DNA of 64,000 bases from Bacillota bacterium (GCA_021828405.1 JAKARZ010000003.1:1-64000); one strand, 5' to 3'. Shown: positions 1-8,818, numbered from the stretch's first letter. Translations and numbers: made by a program. The notes: a model not told the origin generated them from the letters alone.

Positions 1-49
1 GCGACCGCCGGAAATTCCCCTCTTCCCCGACGACCACGTCTTCCATTTC

Positions 50-111
50 CCCCCCGCCCCCCCAGGCGGGGGGGGGGGGGGAAAAAGGGGGGAAGGGGGG
101 GGGGGGGGGGC
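50..111. repeat. Low-complexity poly-C/poly-G tract
   Basis: Almost pure runs of C and then G, broken only by a short A run, directly abut the 3' part of a transposase fragment. Nothing coding can be read through it. It looks like a sequencing or assembly artefact near a contig end rather than biology, so the first 110 bases should not be interpreted. Confidence 0.6.
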
Positions 112-450
112 GCTTGCCGGCCAGGGTCGGCACGCGCGCCGAGACTTTTCCCTGGAGGGCCATCACCGCGCGGGCTTGGGCCAAGTCGCCCTGCGCGCGG
201 GCGAGCTCGTGGCGGAGCCGGGCATTTTCGCGGCTAGCACCCCCGCGGCTGACCCAAGCCGCGGCCTCAGCCCGCCACGTGGACCGGTGGGACGAACACA
301 AGCCGTGCGGCGCAACCAGGCGCCCATGGCGCCCCGCTCGGTGCAGGCATCCGCTTCGGCCAGGATGCGGAGCGTGTCGCCCGTCGAAAGCCCGCGCCGG
401 TCGGGGCGCACTTCAATCGCGGGTTCTGCCGTTCGAATCGCCACGGACAT
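105..450 (-). pseudogene. IS3-family-type OrfA transposase fragment, frameshifted
   Basis: Reading from about 450 downward, the protein opens with an N-terminal region of the kind seen in IS3-type OrfA proteins, including LSTGDTLRILAEADACTE, the usual start of the helix-turn-helix domain. After GAMGAWLRR (about 310) the frame is lost. One base over, reading resumes as GLCSSHRSTWRAEA followed by an Arg/Ala/Gln-rich, probably coiled-coil stretch (ARLRHELARAQGDLAQA), which is how this family continues. So one base was lost or gained near 305-312. The 3' end runs into the homopolymer tract and no second reading frame (OrfB) or terminal repeat is visible. The family call rests on recognising the N-terminal motif. 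The gene is certainly not intact. Confidence 0.6.
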
Positions 451-799
451 CATTCCAAGCGTCATTGTAGAGGTCTCTGCCCACACCTACTCTGCCAGAG
501 AGGGACGCCCGACCCTGCCTGAACCCTTGCCCCGCCTCCCTTGCGGGCGGGCGGGGCCGTTTCTTCGCGGGGCTACGTGGTAGGTCACATCGTTTGCGGC
601 CCGACTGTATAGTACACGGGGCGGGCCGGACCTTCGTGATACCGTCCCTCAAGCGATTGCGGCGGCGCCGGAGCATGGGAAAATCCACTCCGCCAGCGGA
701 CAAGAGCTTCTCGTTTGCAATGCAGGGCATCTGGCCGTCGTGGAATCCCGACGGGCTGCGGCGGGAGATGCGGGCCGTGTCGACTTATCACACAGGGGC

Positions 800-826
800 G
801 TAAGACCCCCGGCTAGAGCCGTGGGG
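800..826 (-). repeat. IS200/IS605-like imperfect hairpin (left copy)
   Basis: The reverse strand reads CCCCACGGCT, CT, AGCCGGGGG, then TCTTAC. The arms pair with one bulged A. The same core is found at 1910-1930 in the opposite orientation and, in this copy's reverse orientation, at 56211-56237 including the TCTTAC tail. Hairpins of this type mark the ends of single-strand-transposing IS200/IS605 elements; no tnpA or tnpB is present here. Confidence 0.55.
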
Positions 827-840
827 AGAACGTCAAGGGC

Positions 841-846
841 TATAAT
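841..846 (+). promoter_or_regulatory. Candidate -10 of the AbiEii operon
   Basis: Perfect TATAAT, 15 bases after the left hairpin and 14 bases before the GTG start at 861, so the leader would be very short or absent. No recognisable -35 accompanies it, hence low confidence. Confidence 0.35.
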
Positions 847-860
847 AATCAGCGAGCGAG

Positions 861-1553
861 GTGGTCGGATTGCAGGAGGATCTTCTTCCTGCGAGTACGG
901 CAGGGGTCGCATCGGCCTTGGCGAACTGGCGAGCGATGAGCGAATTCTACTTGGCTGGCGGTACAGCCTTGGCGCTCCATCTCGGCCATCGCCAATCGCA
1001 GGATCTGGACTTTTTCACGCGGAGTCCGACGGCTACCTTGCCCCCCCTGGCCGGAATGGATGCTATGCTGTCCCACTTTGTGCATGTGGAATGGGACCTC
1101 AACACCGCTGAACAGGTCCAGTGGCGCCTCGACGACGTGTCGGTGACGCTCCTGGCCTATCCGTTTCCTCACCGGTTTGGCTATCACATGTGGCGAGGGT
1201 TAGCGGTTGCTGACGCCCGGGATGTCGCAGTGCAAAAAGCTTATACGGTGGGACGTCGTGCACAGGCCCGCGATTATCTGGATCTCCATGCGGTGCTGAC
1301 CCGGGGCATCTTGTCCCTGGATGATCTCATGCGGCTGGCCCGAGACACCTATCACGACGCCTTTTCCGCTCGTTTGTTTCTTCAACAGTTAACCTATACA
1401 CACGATCTCTCGGACCGCGACAGCGCGCTGAGTCTATTGGTGACCCCGCAATCCTTTGAGACGATCACCCGTGATTTGGCGCAGCAGGTGCAGAACTGGG
1501 CCGCCCAACGATTACGCCCGTCCGCCCCCCCGACGCGAGGGCCTCGCTTATGA
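861..1553 (+). CDS. AbiEii/AbiGii-type nucleotidyltransferase (putative toxin)
   Basis: A 230-residue protein of the nucleotidyl transferase AbiEii/AbiGii toxin family (DUF1814). The diagnostic signature lies at residues 33-52: GGTALAL followed by a basic/polar stretch and SQDLDFF, the nucleotidyltransferase fold motif with its metal-binding acidic residues. Proteins of this family act as toxins of type IV toxin-antitoxin or abortive-infection systems, modifying tRNA or other targets with nucleotides; the substrate cannot be told from sequence. The GTG start is preceded only by a weak purine stretch. The stop overlaps the start of the next gene (ATGA), which argues for translational coupling. 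The pair sits between two inverted IS-like hairpins. Confidence 0.8.
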   Translation: MVGLQEDLLPASTAGVASALANWRAMSEFYLAGGTALALHLGHRQSQDLDFFTRSPTATLPPLAGMDAMLSHFVHVEWDLNTAEQVQWRLDDVSVTLLAYPFPHRFGYHMWRGLAVADARDVAVQKAYTVGRRAQARDYLDLHAVLTRGILSLDDLMRLARDTYHDAFSARLFLQQLTYTHDLSDRDSALSLLVTPQSFETITRDLAQQVQNWAAQRLRPSAPPTRGPRL

Positions 1554-1921
1554 TGTTGCCACTTCGCGTTCAACGCCTGTTCTATCGTTACCACGCGGAT
1601 CGGTTGGACACCGAACGCCATGGGGCACTCATCATTCCCACGGTTTTGTCCGACGGAACCGTGGCCGATTGGGAGTGGCTATTCCAGGTGTACGGCTGGG
1701 AAACCATTACGGCCTGGGTGGCGGAGCCGGGACACGCTCCGATGCTCCCGCCGCCGATGGAGCGGTTTTGGACGTTGATCCTGTTGGGAACGGCCCAGGA
1801 AACCCCGCGCTGGGCGGGCGGCAATGGCCGGCGTGCCGTACCGGAAGACGCCTTGCCTGCGTGGTTCCCGGACGATTTGCGCTCGCACCGCAACCAGGGG
1901 ACTGAACCTCCCCACGGCTAA
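1550..1921 (+). CDS. DUF6922-like partner of the AbiEii protein (putative antitoxin)
   Basis: A 123-residue protein overlapping the nucleotidyltransferase gene by four bases. Its core (residues about 8-60: a phenylalanine-rich opening, then DWEWLFQVYGWETITAW) resembles the small DUF6922-type proteins commonly encoded beside AbiEii-like enzymes, which are presumed antitoxins. The last residues (TEPPHG) and the stop codon are written by the IS200/IS605-like hairpin at 1910-1930, so the natural C-terminus may have been replaced when that sequence arrived. Family assignment is from memory of the motif and context rather than from a hallmark residue. Confidence 0.55.
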   Translation: MMLPLRVQRLFYRYHADRLDTERHGALIIPTVLSDGTVADWEWLFQVYGWETITAWVAEPGHAPMLPPPMERFWTLILLGTAQETPRWAGGNGRRAVPEDALPAWFPDDLRSHRNQGTEPPHG

Positions 1922-1930
1922 AGCCGGGGG
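1910..1930 (+). repeat. IS200/IS605-like imperfect hairpin (right copy)
   Basis: CCCCACGGCT, A, then AAGCCGGGGG, followed by TTCT. Same core as 800-826 but inverted relative to it, so the two bracket the AbiEii pair. It overlaps the stop codon of the downstream member of the pair. Confidence 0.55.
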
Positions 1931-2030
1931 TTCTGAGGGGAACCGCCGCCACCTCTCCCCGGCTCTCGCCAGAGACGGGCGTCTCCGCTACAGCATCCGG
2001 GCCTCGACTTGAATTATCACTTGCCGTTGC

Positions 2031-2984
2031 CTAGGCCTCCCACCCACCCAAGACATGGGATGCATACCGCAGGAGCGCCCACCGGCGGTCGGCGGTGGGT
2101 ACCGCCACCCCGCCATCCTCCTGGCTCCACGCGAGGGACAGCGCCGTGTGCACGAAGGTCCAGCCGAGCACCCGACCCACGTTGAGCCGCAGGCGCTCGG
2201 CCAGCGCCGCCGCCGTCGCCATGAGGTCTGACGGCGCTGGCGACCGCGTCCACCGATTCATCAAAAAGCAGGCGGGCTCGTAGGCCGGATCCCCAAAGAC
2301 CCCCTTGGGGTCAATGGCACAAAAAACCCCACCGCCTGCCACCAAAATGTTTTCGTCATGCAAATCGCCGTGGAGCAAAGACGGGGCTCGGGTGGACTGG
2401 GCCAGCCCATGGGCCACGGCCACCAGCCGCTCCGCGAGGTGCCCTTCACCCTTCGGCAGGGCGGCTTGCCAGGCCTCCAACGCGTCCAGCTGATGATCCA
2501 GCACAGAAAATGGCGCGGCTCGTCCGAAGGGAGGGTCAGGGTTCGGCAGAACCGTATGGCGCGGCAGGGAACCAGCCACTTGGCAAAAGGCATCGATCGC
2601 CGTCTCTTCATTGGGCTCCTGAGAGAGCGCATACCCCGGCACGACCCGCCCAAGCCACAGCACTCCGTCGTCCGGGGCGCAAGCGATCAGCTGCACCAGG
2701 GCGGGACTGGTCAAGTGCGCAAGCGCCATCGCCTCGCGCCCGGTTCCGGGGTCAGAAGGGGGTCGGCACTTCAGGACCCCTGGGCGGCCGAAGGCATCGC
2801 GCACTGCCACCACGACGCTTTCCCGGCTCGTCGCCAGCGGGCCCAGCACCGTAAGATCCCAAGGCGCCGCCACCTTTGCCACACGCGCGGGCAAGTCCTC
2901 GGCCGCGCGGCGCCCGTCGACCCCATGCCGACGCTCCCACCCGGGCCCCACCGCCGCGACAGCCGGTCCCCACTCCATGTCCAT
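2031..2984 (-). CDS. APH(6)/hydroxyurea-type small-molecule phosphotransferase
   Basis: A 317-residue kinase of the aminoglycoside/hydroxyurea phosphotransferase family (streptomycin 6-kinase type). The Brenner-like catalytic loop HGDLHDEN is at residues 205-212, giving the catalytic Asp and the metal-binding Asn. The metal-binding IDPKG, extended to VFGDPAYE, follows at 224-236 and is typical of this subfamily. It would phosphorylate a small molecule in the cytoplasm; the true substrate is unknown and environmental members need not confer resistance. The start has an AAGGGA-type ribosome site, with ATG at codon 1 or 3. It stands alone, divergent from the ZIP transporter. Confidence 0.8.
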   Translation of the reverse strand: MDMEWGPAVAAVGPGWERRHGVDGRRAAEDLPARVAKVAAPWDLTVLGPLATSRESVVVAVRDAFGRPGVLKCRPPSDPGTGREAMALAHLTSPALVQLIACAPDDGVLWLGRVVPGYALSQEPNEETAIDAFCQVAGSLPRHTVLPNPDPPFGRAAPFSVLDHQLDALEAWQAALPKGEGHLAERLVAVAHGLAQSTRAPSLLHGDLHDENILVAGGGVFCAIDPKGVFGDPAYEPACFLMNRWTRSPAPSDLMATAAALAERLRLNVGRVLGWTFVHTALSLAWSQEDGGVAVPTADRRWALLRYASHVLGGWEA

Positions 2985-3056
2985 CGACGTCCCTTCTTCG
3001 GATCATGACCCGTCAGGCGACTCATACGCATTGTGGCAGACGCGCGCCCATAGGAG

Positions 3057-3842
3057 ATGGGGTGCTTGCTTGCGGAAGTTGTCACGCCAAGGCCCCAGAG
3101 GGAGGTGCGGGCGACGGGACGCGTGCTGCTGTCGAGCCTCGTGGCGGGACTGTCTACCCCCGTGGGGGCGTGGCTCATCCTGAACCGCCGACGGGTGTCG
3201 CCGGCCACCCTCTCCTTCACGCTCGCGCTCGCGTCGGGTGTCATGGTGACCGTGGTCGCCACAGAATTGGTCCCCACCGCCTTTAGACTGGCAGGCTGGC
3301 CGACCTTCGCGGCCGCCGCGGCGGCCGGCGCCCTCATGCTCGCGCTCCTGCGCGGGGCGGTGGCAGACTGGCAGGGCAGAGGGGCGGCGGCTCCTGCCCG
3401 CCTGCGCGTTGTGGGCTGGTTCCTCGCGGTCGCCATCGCGCTGCACGACATCCCCGAAGGCATGGCGATTGGAGCCGGCGACGCGGTGGGGCAGCGCCTC
3501 GGGGTGGTCATCGCGCTGGCGATTGCGTTGCACAACATCCCCGAGGGCATGAGCATCGCCGCGCCGTTGGCCATGGCCGGGGAGCCGCGGCGCCACATTT
3601 TGGTTGCTGTCGCTGCCATCGGGCTCGTGACGCCGCTTGGCACCCTTATGGCGCTCGCCATCGGGCGGCTGGGGCCTGAATGGTCGGCGACGGTGCTGGC
3701 GCTGGCGTCGGGCGCCATGCTGTACGTCGTCGGGCGGGATACCCTCCCCGAGGCATTTGCCGCCGAGCGCTTCGTCGCGCTGACCGGGATAACCGCCGGA
3801 GGCGCCCTGATGCTGGCACTCGCCACCGTGCATGGATTTTGA
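3057..3842 (+). CDS. ZIP-family divalent metal transporter
   Basis: A 261-residue membrane protein with about eight hydrophobic segments. The two ZIP metal-pathway signatures HDIPEGMA (residues 130-137) and HNIPEGMS (159-166) sit in adjacent helices and supply the histidine and glutamate ligands for Zn2+/Fe2+/Mn2+ import across the cytoplasmic membrane. Length fits the ZupT/GufA class. The ATG at 3057 has GGAG almost touching it. A GTG 22 codons further in, at the start of the first membrane helix (LLSSLVAGLSTPVG), may be the true start. No regulator lies next to it. Confidence 0.85.
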   Translation: MGCLLAEVVTPRPQREVRATGRVLLSSLVAGLSTPVGAWLILNRRRVSPATLSFTLALASGVMVTVVATELVPTAFRLAGWPTFAAAAAAGALMLALLRGAVADWQGRGAAAPARLRVVGWFLAVAIALHDIPEGMAIGAGDAVGQRLGVVIALAIALHNIPEGMSIAAPLAMAGEPRRHILVAVAAIGLVTPLGTLMALAIGRLGPEWSATVLALASGAMLYVVGRDTLPEAFAAERFVALTGITAGGALMLALATVHGF

Positions 3843-3887
3843 GCGCAGCGGCGTATCGCCCACCCTGATCGGCGCCACGCTACGGCC

Positions 3888-4688
3888 ATGGCAAGTGCAC
3901 AGGTCCCGTCCCGGCGCGCGCGCTGGCGGCTCGCGGCGGGAATGGGAGCGGCGCTCTGGATCGCATCGCTGGCGCTGGCCGCCCCGGGCCGTTCGGCCGC
4001 CAGGCCCCGGATTCCCGTGCTCGTGGTGGGCGGATCGGCGGCCGCGGGGTGGCACGACGCCGCCGGACCTGGCTACGTCTCGCGCGGCCTCACCCGCTAC
4101 GCCGAGCGGGCGGGGCTCACGCTCGCCATCGCGAACCATGCCATTCCCGGCGCCCGCGTGGTGAACCGCGTGGCCCAGCGCGACCTCGCGGGGTGGATTC
4201 GCCGCCCCGCACTCCATCGCCTGGTGGTGCTGGCGTGGGGAACCTTGAACGACCTTCGCCATCACACGCCCGCCCCCGCCATGGCGCGCGCCCTGCACCG
4301 CCAAATCCAGTTCGCGCTGGCGGCCCACGCCGTCGTGCTGGTCGTTACTCCCGCGGTGACGCGGGCTTCCTTTGAAGAGGATCGACTGTCTGAACCGGCC
4401 GCCGTCCAACAGGAGTTGGCGGTGGCGAAAAGCTTTCATTCGCCAGATGTCTATGAGGTCAACGTCTTTGGGGCGATGCGGCACTATCTGGCGGCGCACC
4501 ACCTGACCTACCGCCTCCTGATGGCGGGGCGGTGGCATCCCAACACCGCCGGGCACCGCCTGGCGGGCGCTCTCCTGGCCCACGCTCTTATCGAGCTGTG
4601 GGGTCCGCCCGCCAGCCCTCCTGCCGCGCTGGTTCCACCACCGCCCCGGCCGACGGCGCGGGCGGCGGCCCTCATCGGGTCAGACTGA
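3888..4688 (+). CDS. Secreted SGNH/GDSL-type hydrolase
   Basis: A 266-residue protein with an N-terminal signal: basic residues, then a hydrophobic core at about 15-33 ending in Ala-rich sequence. The SGNH blocks are recognisable. GGSAAAGW (48-55) is a variant of the GDS block and carries the nucleophilic Ser. GTLND (118-122) is block III with the oxyanion Asn. WHPN (216-219) provides the catalytic His. It is probably an esterase, lipase or acyl-transferring enzyme acting outside the membrane; substrate unknown. It begins 45 bases after the ZIP gene and ends overlapping the convergent argR by nine bases. Confidence 0.75.
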   Translation: MASAQVPSRRARWRLAAGMGAALWIASLALAAPGRSAARPRIPVLVVGGSAAAGWHDAAGPGYVSRGLTRYAERAGLTLAIANHAIPGARVVNRVAQRDLAGWIRRPALHRLVVLAWGTLNDLRHHTPAPAMARALHRQIQFALAAHAVVLVVTPAVTRASFEEDRLSEPAAVQQELAVAKSFHSPDVYEVNVFGAMRHYLAAHHLTYRLLMAGRWHPNTAGHRLAGALLAHALIELWGPPASPPAALVPPPPRPTARAAALIGSD

Positions 4689-5144
4689 GCCTGGCCCAGG
4701 GCGGAGCATGGCTTCCAACGCGCGTGCCGCCGCCTCGTCGGCCGCCACCACCAGCAGGGTGTCGTCCCCCGCGATGGTGCCCAACAGGCCGGGCACGGTC
4801 ATCGCGTCCAGCACCGCGCCCACCGCGTGGGCATTTCCCGGCAAAACCTTCAGCACCACCAAGTTGCTGGCGCGGCCGAGCGACCGGTAGGCTTCCGCCA
4901 AGAGCCGTCCCAGCCGCACCTCTGGAGCCGGCCCCGCCGGCCCGGCCGACAGGTGGTAGCGATGGCCTCCGTCGGGCGTGGGCACCTTCACGAGGTTCAG
5001 ATCGCGAATATCGCGCGACACGGTCGCCTGCGCCGCCGGAAACCCGGCGCGCGCCAGCGCGGCGGCCACCTCTTCCTGCGTGCCGAGTGCTTCACGCTCC
5101 ACCAGCTCGCGCAGCAAACGCTGGCGCTCTTCTTTAACTTGCAC
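4680..5144 (-). CDS. argR: Arginine repressor ArgR
   Basis: A 154-residue protein matching ArgR/AhrC along its length. It has an N-terminal winged helix (about 1-70, with ATVSRDIRDL as recognition helix) and a C-terminal arginine-binding oligomerisation domain with GTIAGDDTLLV (about 120-132), whose acidic GDD binds L-arginine. With arginine bound the hexamer represses arginine biosynthesis genes. It is the last gene of the argF-argG-argH-argR operon, 19 bases after argH, so it probably feeds back on its own operon through the ARG box at 8819-8832. Confidence 0.92.
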   Translation of the reverse strand: MQVKEERQRLLRELVEREALGTQEEVAAALARAGFPAAQATVSRDIRDLNLVKVPTPDGGHRYHLSAGPAGPAPEVRLGRLLAEAYRSLGRASNLVVLKVLPGNAHAVGAVLDAMTVPGLLGTIAGDDTLLVVAADEAAARALEAMLRPGPGSV

Positions 5145-5163
5145 GAACGGCCTCCCCCGGGCA

Positions 5164-6477
5164 TTATACCGGGTCAGCCACCGCCGCTCGCAGCGCCGCC
5201 ACCTGCCGCCCGATGCTCGTGGGCCCGGGCCCCATCACCCGGTCCCGCTCCGCCAGGCTTTGGGCCACCGCCTCGGGGGGGGCGGCCGGACTCTGTCGCC
5301 AGTCGCGCGACGACGCCACCTGCCCGTGGGCCTGGCGAAACGGCATGCCACCCTCCACCAGCCGGTCCGCCTCATCGGTGGCCAGCAGGTCGGTCGTGAG
5401 AGCGGCCCTAGTGCGGTCCGGACGAAACGAGAGGGCGCCCAAGAGGCCAGCGGCCGCCTGGATGGCGCTCCCTGTCGCATCGTGCGCCGCAAACAGATAG
5501 CCTTTGTCTTCCTGCAGATCGCGGTTGTACGCGAGCGGCAACCCCTTCAGCAGACTCAGGAGGCCCGTCAGGTGCGCCACCCCGCGGGCGGAGCGGCCCC
5601 GCAACAGCTCGGCCACGTCCGGATTCTTTTTGTGGGGCATCATGCTGGACCCGGTCGCCCACGCATCCGCCAGCTCCACGAACCCATATTCGGCCGTGCT
5701 CCACAGGACCACTTCCTCACCTAGGCGCGACAGGTGGGAGAGGGTGAGCGCCGCCGCAAACACAAACTCCGCCACAAAGTCCCGGTCAGACACTGCGTCG
5801 AGGCTGTTGAGATAGACGTTCTTCCACCCCAACTCCTGCGCCACGCGCATGGGGTCCACCTCCAGGGTGGACCCCGCCAGTGCGCCAGCCCCCAACGGCG
5901 AAACTTGGGCCCGCCTCGCTACCTCCCGAAAACGCTCGCGGTCGCGCTGCCACATGAAGCCGTAGGCCAGGAGATGGTGCCCCACCGTGATGGGCTGGGC
6001 TCGTTGCAGATGCGTGTAGCCAGGCATCGGGAGGGTGGCATGGGTTTCGGCGATCTCGGCCAACCGAAGGATCAGGCGCGCAAGGGCAGACGCCAGTTCG
6101 GTGGCCGCACCGGCGATATAGAGATGCAGGTCCAGGGCCACCTGGTCGTTCCGACTGCGGGCGGTGTGCAGCCGCCCGGCGACCGGCCCAAGACGATTGG
6201 ACAATTCCTCCTCCACGGCGGTGTGGACATCCTCCGCCCCGGCGTCCCAGGGGGCACAGCCGGCGTCCACCTCCGCCAGCAGCGCCTGGAGACCGGCCGC
6301 CAACTGGTCCCGGTCCACGGGGGTGAGCAGCCCGACTGCGCCCAGCATGTCCACGTGCGCCAAACTGCCCACCAGATCGACGTGCGCCAGCCGCCAGTCC
6401 CAGGACACCGTTCCGGTAAAAGCCCGCGCGTCCGGGTCGGGCCCATCCGGCAGGCGGCCCGCCCACAGGTCAGGCAT
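5164..6477 (-). CDS. argH: Argininosuccinate lyase
   Basis: A 437-residue fumarase/aspartase-superfamily enzyme that splits argininosuccinate into arginine and fumarate, the last step of arginine synthesis. The N-terminal AGRLHTARSRNDQ (100-112) and the superfamily signature GSSMMPHKKNP (276-286) with its catalytic loop serine are both intact. Its start overlaps the end of argG by eight bases, showing translational coupling. Length is slightly below the usual 460 residues because the C-terminal tail is short. Confidence 0.95.
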   Translation of the reverse strand: MPDLWAGRLPDGPDPDARAFTGTVSWDWRLAHVDLVGSLAHVDMLGAVGLLTPVDRDQLAAGLQALLAEVDAGCAPWDAGAEDVHTAVEEELSNRLGPVAGRLHTARSRNDQVALDLHLYIAGAATELASALARLILRLAEIAETHATLPMPGYTHLQRAQPITVGHHLLAYGFMWQRDRERFREVARRAQVSPLGAGALAGSTLEVDPMRVAQELGWKNVYLNSLDAVSDRDFVAEFVFAAALTLSHLSRLGEEVVLWSTAEYGFVELADAWATGSSMMPHKKNPDVAELLRGRSARGVAHLTGLLSLLKGLPLAYNRDLQEDKGYLFAAHDATGSAIQAAAGLLGALSFRPDRTRAALTTDLLATDEADRLVEGGMPFRQAHGQVASSRDWRQSPAAPPEAVAQSLAERDRVMGPGPTSIGRQVAALRAAVADPV

Positions 6478-7732
6478 GCTGCACCGAGGTCACCTGCACG
6501 CCCAGCGCATCCAGCTCCACCGGCTCGATGGGGCAGACACGGGCGCGGGTCCGCAGTCCCAGGCCAAAGAGGGCCACAAACCCCTCGGCACTTTGGTGAT
6601 CAAAGGTGTCACCCGTACTGTACGTGGCCAGATCCGTGCGATACAGGCTCAGATCCGCCTGCCGCCCGGCCACGGTCACGCGACCGTGAGCCAGCGTGAG
6701 CGTCACCTCACCGGTCACCGGCTGGTTTGCCTCGGTCATGAAGGCATCCAGCGCTTCGCGCGATGGGGTGTACCACAGCCCCTCGTACGCCAATCGAGCA
6801 TACTCGCCGGCCAGGCTGGCCTTGAGGCGGGCCAAGTCGCGCGTCAGCACCAGCTGCTCAAGGGCCTGGTGGGCCGCAAGCAACGTCACCGCCGCCGGAG
6901 CTTCGTAAACTTCCCGCGATTTGATGCCCACGAGTCGATTCTCGATGCTGTCGATGCGGCCCACGCCCGCGCGGCCGGCAAGTTGGTTGAGCGTGGCCAG
7001 GAGCGCGGGCAGCGGCAGCGCCTCGCCGTTCAGCGCCACCGGCACCCCATGACGAAATCGGATCACAATGCTGGCGGAGGCCGGGCTCAGGTCGGGGTCA
7101 GCCGTCCACGCCCAGGCGTCGTCGGGAACCGGATTCATCGGGTCTTCCAGGACCCCACCCTCCACGCTGCGCCCCCAGAGGTTCACGTCCACGCTGTAGG
7201 GCGCGGCGGCGGTGACGGGGACGGCGATGCCGTGCGCCGCCGCATATTCGATCTCCTGATCGCGGGTGTAGGCCCACTCGCGCACCGGTGCCACCACGGT
7301 GAGGGACGGATCCAGCGCCGCCACCGCCACATCAAACCGAACCTGGTCGTTGCCCTTGCCGGTGCAGCCGTGCGCCACCGCCGTGGCCCCTTCCCGGTGC
7401 GCCACCGCCACCAACAGCTCCGCGATGAGGGGCCGCGACAGCGCCGACGCCAGCGGGTACACTCCTTCGTACAGCGCGTTGGCTTTCAGCGCGGGCACGA
7501 TGAAACGCTCCGCAAAGTGCTCCCGGGCATCCACGGCATAGGCGCGGGGCACCCCAAGCTGCACCGCCTTCTCCTGAATGGCGGCCAGGTCCGCGTTCGA
7601 TCCCACGTCCACCACCAGCGTTATGACTTCCCAGCCCAGATCCTGCAACCACTTGATCGCCACACTAGTGTCCAGTCCGCCCGAATACGCCAGAACAATC
7701 TTCTTGTTATTGCTGTCCGTCGTTTTCCCCAC
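6470..7732 (-). CDS. argG: Argininosuccinate synthase
   Basis: A 420-residue enzyme that condenses citrulline and aspartate using ATP. The N-type ATP pyrophosphatase P-loop AYSGGLDTS is at residues 15-23. Further family signatures (HGCTGKGNDQVRF and EVEGGVLEDPMNP-type sequence) are present in order. It lies 80 bases downstream of argF and overlaps argH, within one operon. Confidence 0.95.
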   Translation of the reverse strand: MGKTTDSNNKKIVLAYSGGLDTSVAIKWLQDLGWEVITLVVDVGSNADLAAIQEKAVQLGVPRAYAVDAREHFAERFIVPALKANALYEGVYPLASALSRPLIAELLVAVAHREGATAVAHGCTGKGNDQVRFDVAVAALDPSLTVVAPVREWAYTRDQEIEYAAAHGIAVPVTAAAPYSVDVNLWGRSVEGGVLEDPMNPVPDDAWAWTADPDLSPASASIVIRFRHGVPVALNGEALPLPALLATLNQLAGRAGVGRIDSIENRLVGIKSREVYEAPAAVTLLAAHQALEQLVLTRDLARLKASLAGEYARLAYEGLWYTPSREALDAFMTEANQPVTGEVTLTLAHGRVTVAGRQADLSLYRTDLATYSTGDTFDHQSAEGFVALFGLGLRTRARVCPIEPVELDALGVQVTSVQHA

Positions 7733-7812
7733 AGCGCCGTTGCCCCTTTCACCTCAGAACCCTGGTTCAGCTCGGTCGGGATGGTTCACCCGCTCCACCG
7801 CCTACCGGCATT

Positions 7813-8796
7813 CTACCGGCATTCCAGCAGAGAAAAGTCCGGCGTCAGCAAACTGGCCAGCAAAGCCTTCTCCGTGTGCATCCGGTTTTCCGCCTGATCC
7901 CACACAACCGATTGGGGGCCATCCAGCACGGCCGCCGCCACTTCCTCCCCGCGATGCGCCGGCAAACAGTGCATAAAGACGGCATCGGGGGCTGCCTCGC
8001 GCATAAGCGCAGGGGTGACCTGAAAGCCGGAAAACGCCTGGCGGCGCGCCGCCGCTTCTGCCTCTTGGCCCATCGATACCCACACGTCGGTGTACACTGC
8101 CCGCGCGCCGCCGACGGCCGTCTGGGGATCCTCGGTCAGCACGACACTGCCGCCAGCCTGGCGCGCGGCCGCCGACGCCCACGCCGTGAGGGCAACATCC
8201 GGCGCATAGCCCGGCGGCGTCGCCACGCGGAGGTTGAGGCCGACGAGCGCCGCGGCTTCCAGCCAGGCTGCCGCCATGTTGCTGCCATCGCCGACGTAGG
8301 CCACCGGGAGCCCCCCAAGGCTCCCAAACTGCTCGGACAGCGTCAGGAGGTCCGCCAGCGTCTGGCACGGGTGATACTGGTCGGACAGCGCGTTGATCAC
8401 GGGGACGGCAGCGGCCTCCGCCAACTCCTCCAGCACACTCTGGTCCCCCGTGCGGAGCACGATGGCATCCACATAGCGCGACAGCACCCGGCCGGTGTCC
8501 GCCAGCGTCTCGGCGCGGGAGAGTTGCAGGGTGTTGGGGGCAAGCTCGAGAGGAAAGCCGCCCAATTGCTGCACCGCCACCGCAAACGACACCCGCGTGC
8601 GCGTGGAGGGCTTCTCGAAAATCAGGGCCACGGTCATGCCGGCCAGTGGCTCGACTCGTGTGGACCAGCGGCGCTGCTTCATCTGGTGCGCCAGGTGCAC
8701 CAGCTGGAGCACCTCGCCGCCACTCACATCCGCCAGTCGTAGAAAGTCATGCCCCACCAAGTGGGGCTGAGCGGGAAGAACAGGGGCAGTAGCCAC
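7813..8796 (-). CDS. argF: Ornithine carbamoyltransferase
   Basis: A 327-residue transcarbamylase making citrulline from ornithine and carbamoyl phosphate. The carbamoyl-phosphate loop STRTR is at residues 64-68 and the ornithine/catalytic HCLPAHRG lies near 277. The start is GTG with AGGAGGTG seven bases upstream. It is the first gene of the operon and is preceded by a promoter overlapped by an ARG box. The early arginine genes (argJ, argB, argC, argD) are not in this window. Confidence 0.95.
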   Translation of the reverse strand: MATAPVLPAQPHLVGHDFLRLADVSGGEVLQLVHLAHQMKQRRWSTRVEPLAGMTVALIFEKPSTRTRVSFAVAVQQLGGFPLELAPNTLQLSRAETLADTGRVLSRYVDAIVLRTGDQSVLEELAEAAAVPVINALSDQYHPCQTLADLLTLSEQFGSLGGLPVAYVGDGSNMAAAWLEAAALVGLNLRVATPPGYAPDVALTAWASAAARQAGGSVVLTEDPQTAVGGARAVYTDVWVSMGQEAEAAARRQAFSGFQVTPALMREAAPDAVFMHCLPAHRGEEVAAAVLDGPQSVVWDQAENRMHTEKALLASLLTPDFSLLECR

Positions 8797-8818
8797 ACCG
8801 ACACCTCCTCACAGAATG

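Larger units (their letters stand above)
451..860. other. Gene-poor stretch before the AbiEii module
   Basis: No convincing gene is seen. The stretch holds an IS200/IS605-like hairpin at 800-826 and, just after it, a perfect TATAAT hexamer at 841-846 that could be the -10 of the following nucleotidyltransferase gene. No good -35 is apparent 16-18 bases upstream of it. Confidence 0.5.

Noticed and set aside
3003..4583. 526-codon open frame on the minus strand
   Set aside because: Antisense to the ZIP transporter and SGNH hydrolase genes, both of which have clear family motifs.
6164..7897. 577-codon open frame on the plus strand
   Set aside because: Antisense to argG and argH.
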